Shown here one piece after another: positions 16,275 through 24,888 of a stretch of 50,639 bases of DNA (positions within the stretch are counted from its first letter, which is position 1; each line of letters starts with the position of its first letter). The stretch is from Fibrobacter sp. (GTDB taxonomy: Bacteria > Fibrobacterota > Fibrobacteria > Fibrobacterales > Fibrobacteraceae), in NCBI GenBank assembly GCA_024399015.1, contig JAKSIC010000022.1:1-50639 (forward strand), given 5' to 3'. Under the pieces are notes generated by a model, which saw only the letters and a list, made by a program, of their open reading frames with translations, was not told where the DNA came from and ran no database searches. Made by a program: the position numbers and the translations under genes.

Positions 16275-17006
16275 TTATCTTCTGGTAAGGGTCAACAAGA
16301 AACCCAAAGAAACGCCATCCAAGTCAGTCATTTCATCGTTATAGTAATAACCGTCTTCGTCATAAGATTCAAAGGAAATATATCCCTTCAAGCCAAGACT
16401 AAAGCGAGAGGAAATATCCCAGACGTGGCCAAATTCAATCTTGTAGTTCACAGGATCGTCGTTCACGACATAGTAGCTGAAGTAATCCTCTCCATCGACG
16501 GATAAGTTGCCAATGCCCATTTCAAATCCAAAGAAAAGGCCCCTAAGTTCAGGATCGTCTCTGAACGGGAAAATTCTCATACCCCAATGGAGGTTGAAGG
16601 CATCGAATTCAAAATTCTGAAGTTTTTCTCGATAGCCATCGTAAGCCAGATGACCAGTTCCGCCAGAGAAATCCAAACCGGCATAAAGGGCCCACCACCT
16701 CTTAAAATTAAAGCCGAGATTTCCGCTTAAAAAGAAACCTTCGCCAGCAAAAGAAGTTCCCTGGACCAGATCATCGACCTTCATATATCCGTCCACTTCC
16801 TGGGCGACCACACCTGTGGCAATTTCCCAGAAGCAGGTGTTTTCAGCTAAAAGTTCTTCGGAAACAGGCGAAACGGATTTTGGTGAATCTTCCTCTTCTT
16901 CATAATAGCCGTCGTTTTCGTAGTAAAACTTGTCAAAAACGCCAGCAAGCGCAACTTGCGAAAAGCCAGTCAAAGCCAATACTGTAGCTAAAAACGTCTT
17001 TTTCAT
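16275..17006 (-). CDS. Secreted beta-rich protein of unknown function
   Basis: The 243-residue protein starts with a signal peptide (MKKTFLATVLALTGFSQVALA) and has an acidic, tyrosine-rich segment (YYEEEEDSPK) just after it. The rest alternates aromatic and small residues in a way typical of outer-membrane beta-barrels (FFLSGNLGFNFKRWWALYAGLDF), ending LTLTRR. It precedes a related gene at 15558-16271 by 3 bases. A GGGGG Shine-Dalgarno stands before the ATG. No family was recognised. The gap upstream (17007-17204) is AT-rich and carries the argH promoter. Confidence 0.75.
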   Translation of the reverse strand: MKKTFLATVLALTGFSQVALAGVFDKFYYENDGYYEEEEDSPKSVSPVSEELLAENTCFWEIATGVVAQEVDGYMKVDDLVQGTSFAGEGFFLSGNLGFNFKRWWALYAGLDFSGGTGHLAYDGYREKLQNFEFDAFNLHWGMRIFPFRDDPELRGLFFGFEMGIGNLSVDGEDYFSYYVVNDDPVNYKIEFGHVWDISSRFSLGLKGYISFESYDEDGYYYNDEMTDLDGVSLGFLLTLTRR

Positions 17007-17167
17007 GGAACCCCCTTTTTTTAGCTATCTGTTTTCCGCCTAAAACTTACAAAAATATGACATAACAAGCCAAGCTTTCTAAAAAAAAACTCCTTTTTTC
17101 TTGGAAAAGTATTTTTATCAACTAAAAGTTTAAATAGAATTTCCGCCGTGTTTTTATATTTGGTTCG

Positions 17168-17173
17168 TATAAT
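17168..17173 (+). promoter_or_regulatory. -10 box (TATAAT) of argH
   Basis: A consensus TATAAT lies 31 bases before the argH ATG at 17205. No good -35 box is at the expected distance. The leader contains the Shine-Dalgarno AAAGGA. Confidence 0.45.
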
Positions 17174-17204
17174 TTTAAGACCATTCGTTTCAAAGGAATG
17201 TTAT

Positions 17205-18656
17205 ATGGCAAAGACTTCTACTAAGGCTGCCGCAAAGACCGCAGCAAAGAAAGATTCTAAGAAGGGTACACAGACCAACATGTGGACCGGCCGTTTCGCT
17301 AGCGGTATGGCTCAGTCCATGGTGGACCTCTCCTTCAGCCTTCACTTCGACTCTGAACTTATCGAAGAAGATATCGAAGGCAGCATCGGTCACGGCAAGG
17401 GCCTGGTAGAATCCGGCGTCTTGACCAAGGCTGAATACAAGAAGATTTGCGACGGTCTCAAGACCATTCTGGACGATTACCATGCAGGCAAGAACCTGTG
17501 GCAGCCTTCCGACGAAGACATTCACATGGCTGTGGAACGCGTGCTTACCGAACGCATCGGCGCTCTGGGCAAGAAGATCCACACCGGCCGTAGCCGCAAT
17601 GACCAGGTCTGCACCGACTTCAAGCTTTACATGCGTCACCGCGCCGCAGAAATCCGCGCTCTTGAAATTGAATTGATGGAAGTGGTCCTAGACCTTTCCA
17701 AGAAGTACTTCGGCAAGCTGATGCCGGGCTACACCCACCTGCAGCAGGCACAGCCCATCTACTTCAGCCATTACCTCATGAGCATGTTCTTCGCAGTGAG
17801 CCGCGACGTGAAGCGTCTGGACAACTTCCTGGAACTCCACTCTCAGCTGCCTCTTGGTAGCGGCGCTATGGCTGGTTCCGCATTCCCCTACCAGCGCGCT
17901 CTAGTGGCTGCAGAACTTGGTTTCAAGGACGTGAGCCCCAACTCCATCGACGCCGTGAGCCACCGCGACATGATGCTGGAATTCAACGCCGACCTCGCCA
18001 TCATCGCCAACACCATGAGCCGTTACGCCGAAGATTTCGTGAACTGGAGCACCAGCGAATTCGGTTTCCTCACCTTGCACGACGCCTTCAGCAGCGGATC
18101 CTCCATGATGCCCCAGAAGAAGAATCCGGACTCCATGGAACTGATCCGCGGCAAGTCTGGCCGCATGCTGGGTAACTTCAGCGCCATGTACACTCTGGTG
18201 AAGGGCGCACCGCTTTCCTACAGCCGCGACCTGCAGGAAGACAAGGAACCGGTATTCGACAGCGTTCACAACGTGAAGGTCATCCTCCGCGTCATGAAGG
18301 AAGCTCTGGAATCTGCACGCTTCAACTTCGACAAGATGGAAGCAAAGATGTTGCCGGCCCTGTTGGCAACTGACCTGGCAGACCTTCTGGTGGAAGCTGG
18401 CGTTCCCTTCCGCGATGCTCACCACGTTGTGGGTAGCCTGGTTGGCGAAGCCGCTCGCAGCGGTAAGGAATTCACCGACCTGTCCGACGAAGCTTGGGCA
18501 GCCGCTGGCGTTCCCGATGTGCAGAAGATGAAGAAGACCCTGACTTTCGAATACAGCGTTGGTCGCCGTAACATCGAAGGCGGTACCGGTCCTAAGTCTG
18601 TAAAGCAACAGTTCGTAAAGGCCGACGCTCTTCTGAAGAAGTTTAAGAAGGCATAA
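17205..18656 (+). CDS. argH: Argininosuccinate lyase
   Basis: ArgH splits argininosuccinate into arginine and fumarate, the last step of arginine synthesis. The protein has the fumarase/aspartase superfamily signature SSMMPQKKNPD, plus MWTGRFASGM at the domain start, GRSRNDQV, TDLADLLVEAG and the TGYTHLQ-like PGYTHLQQAQP. ATG 17205 follows an AAAGGA Shine-Dalgarno. This gives an extra 25-residue Ala/Lys-rich leader (AKTSTKAAAKTAAKKDSKK) before the usual MWTGRF start, which most ArgH proteins lack. The body is full length. It stands alone with its own promoter and terminator; other arg genes are not in the window. Confidence 0.96.
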   Translation: MAKTSTKAAAKTAAKKDSKKGTQTNMWTGRFASGMAQSMVDLSFSLHFDSELIEEDIEGSIGHGKGLVESGVLTKAEYKKICDGLKTILDDYHAGKNLWQPSDEDIHMAVERVLTERIGALGKKIHTGRSRNDQVCTDFKLYMRHRAAEIRALEIELMEVVLDLSKKYFGKLMPGYTHLQQAQPIYFSHYLMSMFFAVSRDVKRLDNFLELHSQLPLGSGAMAGSAFPYQRALVAAELGFKDVSPNSIDAVSHRDMMLEFNADLAIIANTMSRYAEDFVNWSTSEFGFLTLHDAFSSGSSMMPQKKNPDSMELIRGKSGRMLGNFSAMYTLVKGAPLSYSRDLQEDKEPVFDSVHNVKVILRVMKEALESARFNFDKMEAKMLPALLATDLADLLVEAGVPFRDAHHVVGSLVGEAARSGKEFTDLSDEAWAAAGVPDVQKMKKTLTFEYSVGRRNIEGGTGPKSVKQQFVKADALLKKFKKA

Positions 18657-18699
18657 TCTAGTAGTCGCGGGTTCTACAGCCCGCCTACCCTATAAAAGA

Positions 18700-18724
18700 A
18701 ACCGCAGCCATTAGGGTTGCGGTT
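18700..18724 (+). terminator. Rho-independent terminator of argH
   Basis: AACCGCAGCC (18700-18709) pairs with GGTTGCGGTT (18715-18724) with one wobble, followed by TTATTTTTTT. A second hairpin (GTAG..GCGGG / CCCGC..CTAC, near 18661-18688) lies just upstream. Confidence 0.85.
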
Positions 18725-18732
18725 TTATTTTT

Positions 18733-19188
18733 TTATGGACTTTCGTAATCGTTTTCTTTTAGGACTTCCGTCATTTGATCATAGAGCTTTTCCACCTCGG
18801 ACGTATCTTTTCCTTCTTTTTTCATTTGATGGATTTTCAAAGCTCGATCAAAATGTTCATCCATATTGTCATCAGCTTCAAACGGATGCTTATCCAAAGA
18901 TTCCACTGATTCTTTCAGTGTATAAAAGCGCAACTTATAATGAACAGGAATTAACAGGAAAACCCAATAGCCTACACTAAACAAAACCCAGTATACAAAG
19001 TCTATTGTTTTCCATTTAAAAGAAATGCCATCAAGACCGAAAAAAAACATGCCAAAGCAAAAGGGTAATGTTGCTAACCAAACTTTATACTTAAAGGATT
19101 CGTCTTCATACCGTCTTTTTGTTAAAAACCAACTCAAGACAACAGGAAATAAAGTCAAGAAAAGCCAGACAACTTCAGACCAATCCAT
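18733..19188 (-). CDS. Small membrane protein, unknown function, AT-rich
   Basis: The protein has an N-terminal half with three hydrophobic segments (about VVWLFLTLFPVVLSWFL, WLATLPFCFGMFFFGL and FVYWVLFSVGYWVFLLIP in order) and a charged, helical cytoplasmic tail ending in EVEKLYDQMTEVLKEN. The frame opens at GTG 19206, but ATG 19188 has a better-spaced GGGGAG upstream. It begins about 25 bases after the motor operon on the same strand and could be its last gene. However, its base composition is clearly more AT-rich than the motor genes, so it may be an unrelated insertion. I do not recognise a family. Confidence 0.65.
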   Translation of the reverse strand: MDWSEVVWLFLTLFPVVLSWFLTKRRYEDESFKYKVWLATLPFCFGMFFFGLDGISFKWKTIDFVYWVLFSVGYWVFLLIPVHYKLRFYTLKESVESLDKHPFEADDNMDEHFDRALKIHQMKKEGKDTSEVEKLYDQMTEVLKENDYESP

Positions 19189-19213
19189 CAACTTCTTACT
19201 CCCCACCTAGAAT

Positions 19214-19873
19214 CTATTTCTTGTCTTGGGGTACGAGGCGTTCCACAATGCGGAACAGGTCGTTATAGATCTCCAGGAAGTCTTCAATCCAAATGGGGTC
19301 ACGCTCGCCCACCACATGGAAGGTTTCTTCCAGAGTATGGCGTGCATTATAGGGACCCACCAAGGTACCTTCGGGCTGGGTAAAGCCACCCTGCTGGTAT
19401 GCGGTTACTGCAGCCTGGCGGGCACGATAACTACGGCGGAGTCGAGCAATCAAGGCGCCACGCAAAGAAAGCAATTCTTCGTGGGCGGCAATGGCGTTAC
19501 CATCCTTGACCCAGGATTCAACCACATTCAAGCGACGGAGAATGGTATCCCTTTCGGTGTTGGGAATAAGCATTCGCTTATCGGCAAGAGTCTTCTTGAT
19601 CTGTTCAGAAATTCCACCCAGGATTTGTTCGTTCCAGAACACCATGGGATTTTCTGCAAAGCGGCTAGAATCGTCGGCCTTAGGCGTGTGAGTTGCAATC
19701 CAGCGATCAAGTTTATCAGCCACCATGCCAGCTTCGGGCAAGCGGTCCACAGCCACATATTCGCCGGCGCGGTTCAGCAGGTTGTCCGCATAGACCATAC
19801 GCCAGTGCGGCAGCTTTCCGGTCTTACGGATAGCGTCGATATTCTGGCGAAGATTTTCTAAACGTTCCTGCAT
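19214..19873 (-). CDS. Unknown soluble protein of the motor operon
   Basis: The 219-residue protein has no signal peptide or membrane helix and appears all-helical: helices with many Arg/Glu/Leu (MQERLENLRQNIDAIRKTGK, RRSYRARQAAVTAYQQGG), a middle region with RLNVVESWVKDGNAIAAHEELL, and a C-terminal segment FLEIYNDLFRIVERLVPQ. I know no matching family. Its start codon follows the stop of the MotB/OmpA-like gene with no intervening base, indicating coupled translation and a likely stoichiometric role with the motor proteins. A cytoplasmic accessory or regulator of the motor is the simplest guess; nothing in the sequence suggests a nuclease or helicase. Confidence 0.75.
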   Translation of the reverse strand: MQERLENLRQNIDAIRKTGKLPHWRMVYADNLLNRAGEYVAVDRLPEAGMVADKLDRWIATHTPKADDSSRFAENPMVFWNEQILGGISEQIKKTLADKRMLIPNTERDTILRRLNVVESWVKDGNAIAAHEELLSLRGALIARLRRSYRARQAAVTAYQQGGFTQPEGTLVGPYNARHTLEETFHVVGERDPIWIEDFLEIYNDLFRIVERLVPQDKK

Positions 19874-20509
19874 TTATTTCTTTTCCATCATCTGGAGCGG
19901 AGTCACACCGATTTCCACACGACGATTCAAGCGGCGGTGTTCTTCACTGTCGTTGGGATACTTGGGCTGATGTTCGCCAAAGCCTGCGGCAAAGAGACGT
20001 TCCGGCGGGAAGCCTTCCTTAATCAAGGTCTTCACCACGTTCACAGCACGTTCGGTAGAAAGATTCCAGTTGGTATAGGTCTTGGACTTCACCGGAGTAT
20101 CGTCGGTAAAGCCGCTGACCATGATCACATCGGTAGAATCCAGAGCTTCCAGGAGGCCCTTGCTAATGCCCTTGATGACGCCCACACCTTCGTTGGTCAA
20201 GTCGGCACCGTTGATGGGGAAAAGGAAACTGGCCTGGATCTGGATCTTACCATCTTCCAAGGCGATAAGGCCCGCTTCAATGGAAGTCTGCAAGCTCTTG
20301 GAAAGGAGCGCATTGCGTTCTGCGGCAATCTTTCGCATTTCTTCCTGGCAGCTCAACACTTCTTCTTCGGTACGGGTAAGGTCTTCGGCCTTCTGTTCCT
20401 TGAGGGTGGCCATGGCGACAAACGCCAAGATGAACAAAGACACCAATGCGATGCCAAGGTCCGTGTAGGCCATCCAAGGATTGTTGTTTTCGTCCTTGCG
20501 GAACCGCAT
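19874..20509 (-). CDS. MotB/OmpA-type stator protein (ZorB-like)
   Basis: The 211-residue protein has a short N-terminus, one membrane helix (about 14-36) preceded by NPWMAYTDLGIALVSLF, where D17 corresponds to the ion-carrying aspartate of MotB, TolR, ExbD and ZorB. A periplasmic coiled linker (38-75) leads to a complete OmpA-like peptidoglycan-binding domain (about 90-205), with GFTDDTPV, NWNLSTERAVNVV, AAGFGEHQPKYPN and NRRVEIG. It pairs with the MotA-like protein encoded 3 bases upstream. Length is near that of ZorB (about 200-250). The organism-level role is unknown. Confidence 0.93.
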   Translation of the reverse strand: MRFRKDENNNPWMAYTDLGIALVSLFILAFVAMATLKEQKAEDLTRTEEEVLSCQEEMRKIAAERNALLSKSLQTSIEAGLIALEDGKIQIQASFLFPINGADLTNEGVGVIKGISKGLLEALDSTDVIMVSGFTDDTPVKSKTYTNWNLSTERAVNVVKTLIKEGFPPERLFAAGFGEHQPKYPNDSEEHRRLNRRVEIGVTPLQMMEKK

Positions 20510-20512
20510 GGA

Positions 20513-22327
20513 TTATCCCTCCACCTTTTCTGCGGAAGCGGACGGAGCCATGGCGGCACCGCGCTGAGTCTGTTCCAGGACTTCCAGGAGGATTTCCTGA
20601 GTCTTGACAGCGTTTTCCATAAGCACTTCGCTGGCGCGTTCGTGGAAGGCTTCCAGAGACTGGTTGAGGTGTTCCACAAAGTTTTCTTCTTCTTCGTGTT
20701 CAGCAGTATCGCCGCTGAGCTTTTCAAGAATGGTTTCCAGACCGGCGCGAAGCATTTCAAGGTTAGCGCTAAGTTCGGACTGGTTCACGCGCATAAGTTC
20801 TGCGGTTTCCACGATGTTTCCGCCAAGAGCGTCGGTAGCTTCCTTTTCCTTGACCACGCGGTTGTCGATGCTTTCAGTGAGAGCCTTCTGGGCTTCAAGC
20901 AGCACTGCGGAAGTTTCGGAAAGCTTCTGGAAGGCAGCCAGAATATCGTTGGAAAGAGTTCCAAGCTTTTCGGACACGGAAGCAGAAAGTTCCGCAGAGC
21001 CAGCCTGAGCCTTTTCTGCAACCTGAAGAGCCACATTCTTGAGAGTTTCCAGACCTTCGCGCTGGGCATCCACATTGGCAGTAGTCTTTTCTTCGAGACG
21101 CTGCATAAATTCGTTCCACTGAACATTGGACTGCTTGACCTGATCGGCAACAGAAGCACCGATGGTTTCGGTAGTGCCGGACATTGCTGCAGCGGAAGCA
21201 GAAGCAACACCATCAAGGCCAGCCTTCACATCGGAAGCAACCTTAGCCAAGGCATTTTCCACATTGCCGGAAACGCCCTGCAGGCCTTCCTTCACGCCGC
21301 CAGCGATATCGCCGAGGCCAGCGTTCAATGCAGAAGACAAACCGTTCAGCTTGTCGTCCAACTTTGCCGGGATGGATTCCACAGAAGTAGACAAAGCCTT
21401 CACGCTCTGTTCCATAGGAGCAAAGGCGCCATTAAGAGAAGAGCTGACGGAATCACCAAGATTCTGGACAGCACCGTTCATGCCGCTCACCACAGTTGCG
21501 AGAGAATCGCTGAAGGACTTTGTGGTGTTGGACATTTCAGCAGAAATCTTTGCGGTAGCGGAAGTGAGTTCCTCGCCCACCATAGCAACAACGCCGCTGA
21601 GGCCTTCCTGCACAGCGGAAGCAACCTTTGCCAAGTTTTCTTCGACGGAATCAAAGAGGCGACCAAGTTCATCCTTGCTCTGTTCCACTTCGTCGTCAGA
21701 ACCCTGGAGGATCAAGGTCAATGCATCAAGGCGAGCCATGAAACCGTTAAGGCTAGCATTCAGCAAAGTACGGCTGGCATTCAAAATCAAGGCAGCAAAC
21801 AAACCGCAAAGAGAAGTTCCGAAGATTCCCTTCATGCCCTGGAAGAGAAGCTGGATGGTATCAAGAGTACCCTGTGTGGTAGAGTTGTCAATGGCGCCAC
21901 CGGCTGTTGCAACGGAATACATCAAACCGAAGAAGGTACCCATGAGGCCCAGAAGAATCACGGTGCTACCGGCGCTGCGGGGAACGGAGATTCCCACGTT
22001 GCTGTTCAACACTTCGTAAGCGATGGGAGAATCCAGGCGGATCTTCTTGGAAACCAGCTGGCGGGCAAGAGCGATACGCTTTGCAACCACACCGTCACCA
22101 GACACGCTAAAGGAACCGCGGCTTTCGCAAGCATCAAGAACTTCAGTTTCTTGAGAGATCTGCTTCAACTTCTTGAGAGCCACCACCTGTTCAATCAAGA
22201 ACACGGCGAAGATGGCGCACAGAATCACCCAGCCGAAAAGCGGAGCACCAAAGTAGCAAGCACCGGCTACGAGAACCGCAAAGCCTGCGATGGTGAGCAA
22301 CAAAGTGGTCGTGAAAGCATTTTTCAT
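20513..22327 (-). CDS. MotA/TolQ/ExbB-type channel protein with long helical tail (ZorA-like)
   Basis: The 604-residue protein has four predicted membrane helices (about 5-25, 29-50, 118-142 and 165-188) with the channel motifs GLMGTFFGLMYSVA and GIFGTSLCGLFAAL, the equivalents of MotA helix 3 and 4. The rest, about 400 residues, is a Ser/Ala/Val/Gly-rich helical tail with degenerate repeats (GLSGVVAMV, GLQGVSGNV, GLDGVASAS) and Leu heptads towards the end. ExbB/TolQ proteins lack such a tail; ZorA of Zorya and some MotA relatives have one. It is followed 3 bases later by its MotB/OmpA partner. Shine-Dalgarno CAGGT supports ATG 22327. An ion-driven torque or force generator is inferred. Confidence 0.92.
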   Translation of the reverse strand: MKNAFTTTLLLTIAGFAVLVAGACYFGAPLFGWVILCAIFAVFLIEQVVALKKLKQISQETEVLDACESRGSFSVSGDGVVAKRIALARQLVSKKIRLDSPIAYEVLNSNVGISVPRSAGSTVILLGLMGTFFGLMYSVATAGGAIDNSTTQGTLDTIQLLFQGMKGIFGTSLCGLFAALILNASRTLLNASLNGFMARLDALTLILQGSDDEVEQSKDELGRLFDSVEENLAKVASAVQEGLSGVVAMVGEELTSATAKISAEMSNTTKSFSDSLATVVSGMNGAVQNLGDSVSSSLNGAFAPMEQSVKALSTSVESIPAKLDDKLNGLSSALNAGLGDIAGGVKEGLQGVSGNVENALAKVASDVKAGLDGVASASAAAMSGTTETIGASVADQVKQSNVQWNEFMQRLEEKTTANVDAQREGLETLKNVALQVAEKAQAGSAELSASVSEKLGTLSNDILAAFQKLSETSAVLLEAQKALTESIDNRVVKEKEATDALGGNIVETAELMRVNQSELSANLEMLRAGLETILEKLSGDTAEHEEEENFVEHLNQSLEAFHERASEVLMENAVKTQEILLEVLEQTQRGAAMAPSASAEKVEG

Positions 22328-22344
22328 TTTATACCTGTTTTATT

Positions 22345-23253
22345 TTAGGCCTTATGGTCGGCCGTGGTTTCAAACAAATTCAACTGACCGCGAGAGAACC
22401 CGCGGAGGAACAAAGCCCACTTGCTCTGGTACCATTCAATAATCTGAATGGTAAGACCGCGGGCATAATCACAAAAATCATCTGTAAAGGCCAGGAAGCC
22501 GTTTTCGTATGCGTAGTGAGGATTCCAGTAACGGCCTACATTGCGGGCGCAGCTAGCTGCGGTGCTGTAATAGCGAGCCGGGCTCTTTGTTGCAAAGGCG
22601 GCTGCAAAGCGCTTCTTGGCCAAGGCGTTCAAGGAACTGCGGAGAGACACAATCATGGCGTTCTCCTTATCGCGCAAGGAGGCTTCCAGACTGGGGAGCA
22701 ACTTGGACACGGCGTCCACAGCACTTTCGGAGTGCCAGTACTTGCAAAGCTTTTCCTGCAGCTGCATGACGCGGCCGTGCATTCTCACAAACAGAGGTTC
22801 CGCATCGCTGACCAGCAAATGGATAGTTGCGGAATAGAAGGCGTTGATATCCTGCTTGCTGTTCTTCACGTTAAGAAGCCAGCCCTTTTCCTCGTCGTGC
22901 TGCATGAACTCGCCGCCTTCCAGGAGCAGGCGCATCACTTCTTCCGTGGAGAAACGTTGCATCCACTTGGCGCGGAATTCGTCGTACAACTTGTTGGCGT
23001 CGGCGATGATCTGAGGGAAGCTGGCGTCGGCAAGTTTCCACGCCGTTTCGCTATAGGAAATCAATTCCGAAGAGCCCACATTCACAGAGGGGTCATTCAA
23101 CATGGCGTCCAGATGTTCGTAAAGAACAATGGACCAGGTGACCATCATGGACTGGGACAAGTTCGCAACCATGGACGACCTGTTAGGGCGCACCGAGAGA
23201 CGGACACTGTTGCCCGTCATCTTACGAATGGATCTGCGAAAATTCTCTTGCAC
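22345..23253 (-). CDS. Unknown soluble protein of the motor operon
   Basis: The protein of about 302 residues has no signal peptide or clear membrane helix. It looks mainly helical and is rich in aromatic residues towards the end (RYWNPHYAYENGFLAF, IIEWYQSKWALFLRGF). An AAGAGG Shine-Dalgarno with 5-base spacing favours GTG 23253 over the adjacent TTG 23256. It lies 9 bases after the beta-helix gene and 17 before the ZorA-like gene. No family was recognised. A basic, Arg/Ser-rich N-terminus (RRSIRKMTGNSVRLSVRPNR) could contact membrane or nucleic acid, but this is speculation. The position directly before the channel gene suggests a dedicated motor component. Confidence 0.75.
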   Translation of the reverse strand: MQENFRRSIRKMTGNSVRLSVRPNRSSMVANLSQSMMVTWSIVLYEHLDAMLNDPSVNVGSSELISYSETAWKLADASFPQIIADANKLYDEFRAKWMQRFSTEEVMRLLLEGGEFMQHDEEKGWLLNVKNSKQDINAFYSATIHLLVSDAEPLFVRMHGRVMQLQEKLCKYWHSESAVDAVSKLLPSLEASLRDKENAMIVSLRSSLNALAKKRFAAAFATKSPARYYSTAASCARNVGRYWNPHYAYENGFLAFTDDFCDYARGLTIQIIEWYQSKWALFLRGFSRGQLNLFETTADHKA

Positions 23254-23262
23254 CAAAACCTC

Positions 23263-23982
23263 TTAGAAAGCTGTTTCGATTCGCTGCCACACGTTACGTG
23301 TGACGCGCTTACCGCTCTTGGCCATGTCTTCAGATTCCTTGCGGATATCTGCTTCAAGATTGTTCTTGATCAAGCTCTGGTCTCCGTCAAACTTGCCACC
23401 AGCTTCCAGATACAAGCCATACACATTGTTGGAAATCTTTGTATCTGCAGAAAGTACGTGGCCTGCACGAACAGAAAGAGCAAAGCGGTTGCGAACGAAT
23501 TCGCAACGGGACAAGAAAATTTCAGGAACGTCGTCCACCCAAAGTCCATAGTAGTTGTTCACGAACTTCACGTTTTCGAAAATACCCTTGGAACGGAAAA
23601 CCGTATTGCGGAATGCGTTTTCCACCACCAGGTGCTTGATTTCAAAAGGACGGTTGGAAGAAACAAAATGGAGGCCATTCCAGCTACCGCTGGAGTCGGC
23701 ACTGCGGAAAACAATGGGCTTTACTTCAGAACCAACAATCTTTACGGTACCGCGAAGCATCAACTTTGCATATTCGCCCATAAGTACCGTAACACCAGGT
23801 TCAACCACCAAGGTATCATTTGCAGAAAAGACCATACCCTGTTCCAGGATATACGGGCTATCCGCTTCGACAAGTTTAACCTTGCCGTTTTCAATTGCCG
23901 GGAACGGCAACTCACCAGCCACTGCAGAACCTACAGCGACCAGGGCGGCCATGGCAATGATGCTACGAATTTTAGCGAGCAT
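23263..23982 (-). CDS. Secreted right-handed beta-helix protein
   Basis: The 239-residue protein has a signal peptide (about 1-22, ending SAVAG) and a body of short repeating strands typical of a parallel beta-helix: LVVEPGVTVLMGEYAKLMLRG, IVFRSADSSGSWNGLHFVS, FENVKFVNNYYGLWVDD, FLSRCEFVRNRFALSVR. The pattern epGvTv-L-V-GT-I-PI-F-W-GI-F is common in bacterial cell-surface proteins. The C-terminal 30 residues are charged and helical. Its ATG overlaps the stop of the lipoprotein gene (TAATG), so both are translated together. It is probably periplasmic or surface-located, a candidate extracellular part or cargo of the motor. Confidence 0.85.
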   Translation of the reverse strand: MLAKIRSIIAMAALVAVGSAVAGELPFPAIENGKVKLVEADSPYILEQGMVFSANDTLVVEPGVTVLMGEYAKLMLRGTVKIVGSEVKPIVFRSADSSGSWNGLHFVSSNRPFEIKHLVVENAFRNTVFRSKGIFENVKFVNNYYGLWVDDVPEIFLSRCEFVRNRFALSVRAGHVLSADTKISNNVYGLYLEAGGKFDGDQSLIKNNLEADIRKESEDMAKSGKRVTRNVWQRIETAF

Positions 23983-24809
23983 TAAATTTCACCTTTCAAC
24001 TTAATCTTCTGGATCACGTGCATATCAGGAATGACATTGTCGGCAACGATATCGTTTACGCTGAGGTCGCCGGTAATTTCCATAGAGACGTTGGAAATCA
24101 CGCCGTGGGTCATATCGAACAAGATGGTACCGGTACCAACGATGAAGCCCTTGCTTTCCATACGGAGGTCGGAAGACGGGTCGCCAGCTTCCTTGTACTT
24201 GATGTTCATACCGATCTTGGCCATCTGCACTCCATCGTGTGCGTACTGGTCCTGCAGGGTGAAGGACTTGTAGACCACGGTATTACCGCCGTTACCCGGA
24301 ATTTCAACGGAACGTTCCCAGGTTTCGCCCAAGGCAACGCCCTTACCCGGAAGGATGGGCTGAATCTTCAAGAACAGGCGAACAAGGTCCAGGGCCTCGG
24401 TACCCATCATGACGGAATCTTCCATCACAGGATCACTGACCACACCATCCTTGGCCATCTTGAACTGGAAATGTTCGGTGGACATGTAACGTTCCATACT
24501 GCGGAATTCTTCCACGGAACGTTTGTCAGACTTGTAGTCCACAGAGTCGATCTTCATTTCGAACTTGGCTGTGCCATTGTCGTATGCGGTCAGCAAATTA
24601 TTGGTGGCACGCACAAAAAGACGAGTATTCATTGCTTCGGGAGTACCGGACACGGTATCCATCGGCAAAATGGCATTCATGGAAGATTCGAGGGAATAGG
24701 TCTGGGAAGGAACGTTCTGGGTATTAAAGGCGAGAACGTAGTCATTTCCTTCGCAGGCACACAAAACTAAAAGAGCAGCAGAGCTGGCGCAAAATTTAAA
24801 GAAATTCAT
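23982..24809 (-). CDS. Lipoprotein, first gene of the motor operon
   Basis: ATG 24809 gives a short lipoprotein signal with lipobox LCAC (SSAALLVLCACEGND); an upstream in-frame extension to 24881 lies in the tadA terminator and is rejected. The mature part, about 255 residues, is beta-rich, with GKGVALGETWERSVEIPG, MESKGFIVGTGTILFDMTHGVISNVSMEITG and a C-terminal VIQKIKLKGEI. The last block resembles uncharacterised bacterial lipoproteins of the DUF6263 kind, but I am not sure. It opens the operon and is coupled to the beta-helix gene. An envelope anchor or sensor for the motor is a guess. Confidence 0.8.
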   Translation of the reverse strand: MNFFKFCASSAALLVLCACEGNDYVLAFNTQNVPSQTYSLESSMNAILPMDTVSGTPEAMNTRLFVRATNNLLTAYDNGTAKFEMKIDSVDYKSDKRSVEEFRSMERYMSTEHFQFKMAKDGVVSDPVMEDSVMMGTEALDLVRLFLKIQPILPGKGVALGETWERSVEIPGNGGNTVVYKSFTLQDQYAHDGVQMAKIGMNIKYKEAGDPSSDLRMESKGFIVGTGTILFDMTHGVISNVSMEITGDLSVNDIVADNVIPDMHVIQKIKLKGEI

Positions 24810-24830
24810 GGTGTGAATAATAGAAAAAAG

Positions 24831-24861
24831 AACCCGTCGATTCAGCGAATCAAAACGGGTT
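24831..24861 (-). terminator. Terminator of tadA
   Basis: AACCCGT (24831-24837) pairs with ACGGGTT (24855-24861), and an inner stem GATTC/GAATC (24839-24843, 24847-24851) closes a GCT loop. On the minus strand CTTTTTT follows, so tadA and the motor operon are separate transcription units. Confidence 0.85.
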
Positions 24862-24888
24862 TTACACCATATCGGCACCATATTTCAA

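Noticed and set aside
18657-18690. tRNA-like fold after argH (GTAG...GCGGG/CCCGC...CTAC)
   Set aside because: It is too short and has no anticodon or acceptor arms; probably part of the terminator region.
22354-23985. A 543-codon plus-strand frame
   Set aside because: It overlaps three coupled minus-strand genes of the motor operon that have signal peptides, RBS and start-stop overlaps.
19214-24809. A complete Zorya defence system
   Set aside because: Only the ZorA/ZorB-like motor pair is present; no ZorC, no ZorD helicase/nuclease and no ZorE HNH protein is encoded, and the neighbours are envelope proteins.
24810-24881. Upstream extension of the motor lipoprotein
   Set aside because: It lies in the tadA terminator and would displace the lipoprotein signal from the N-terminus.
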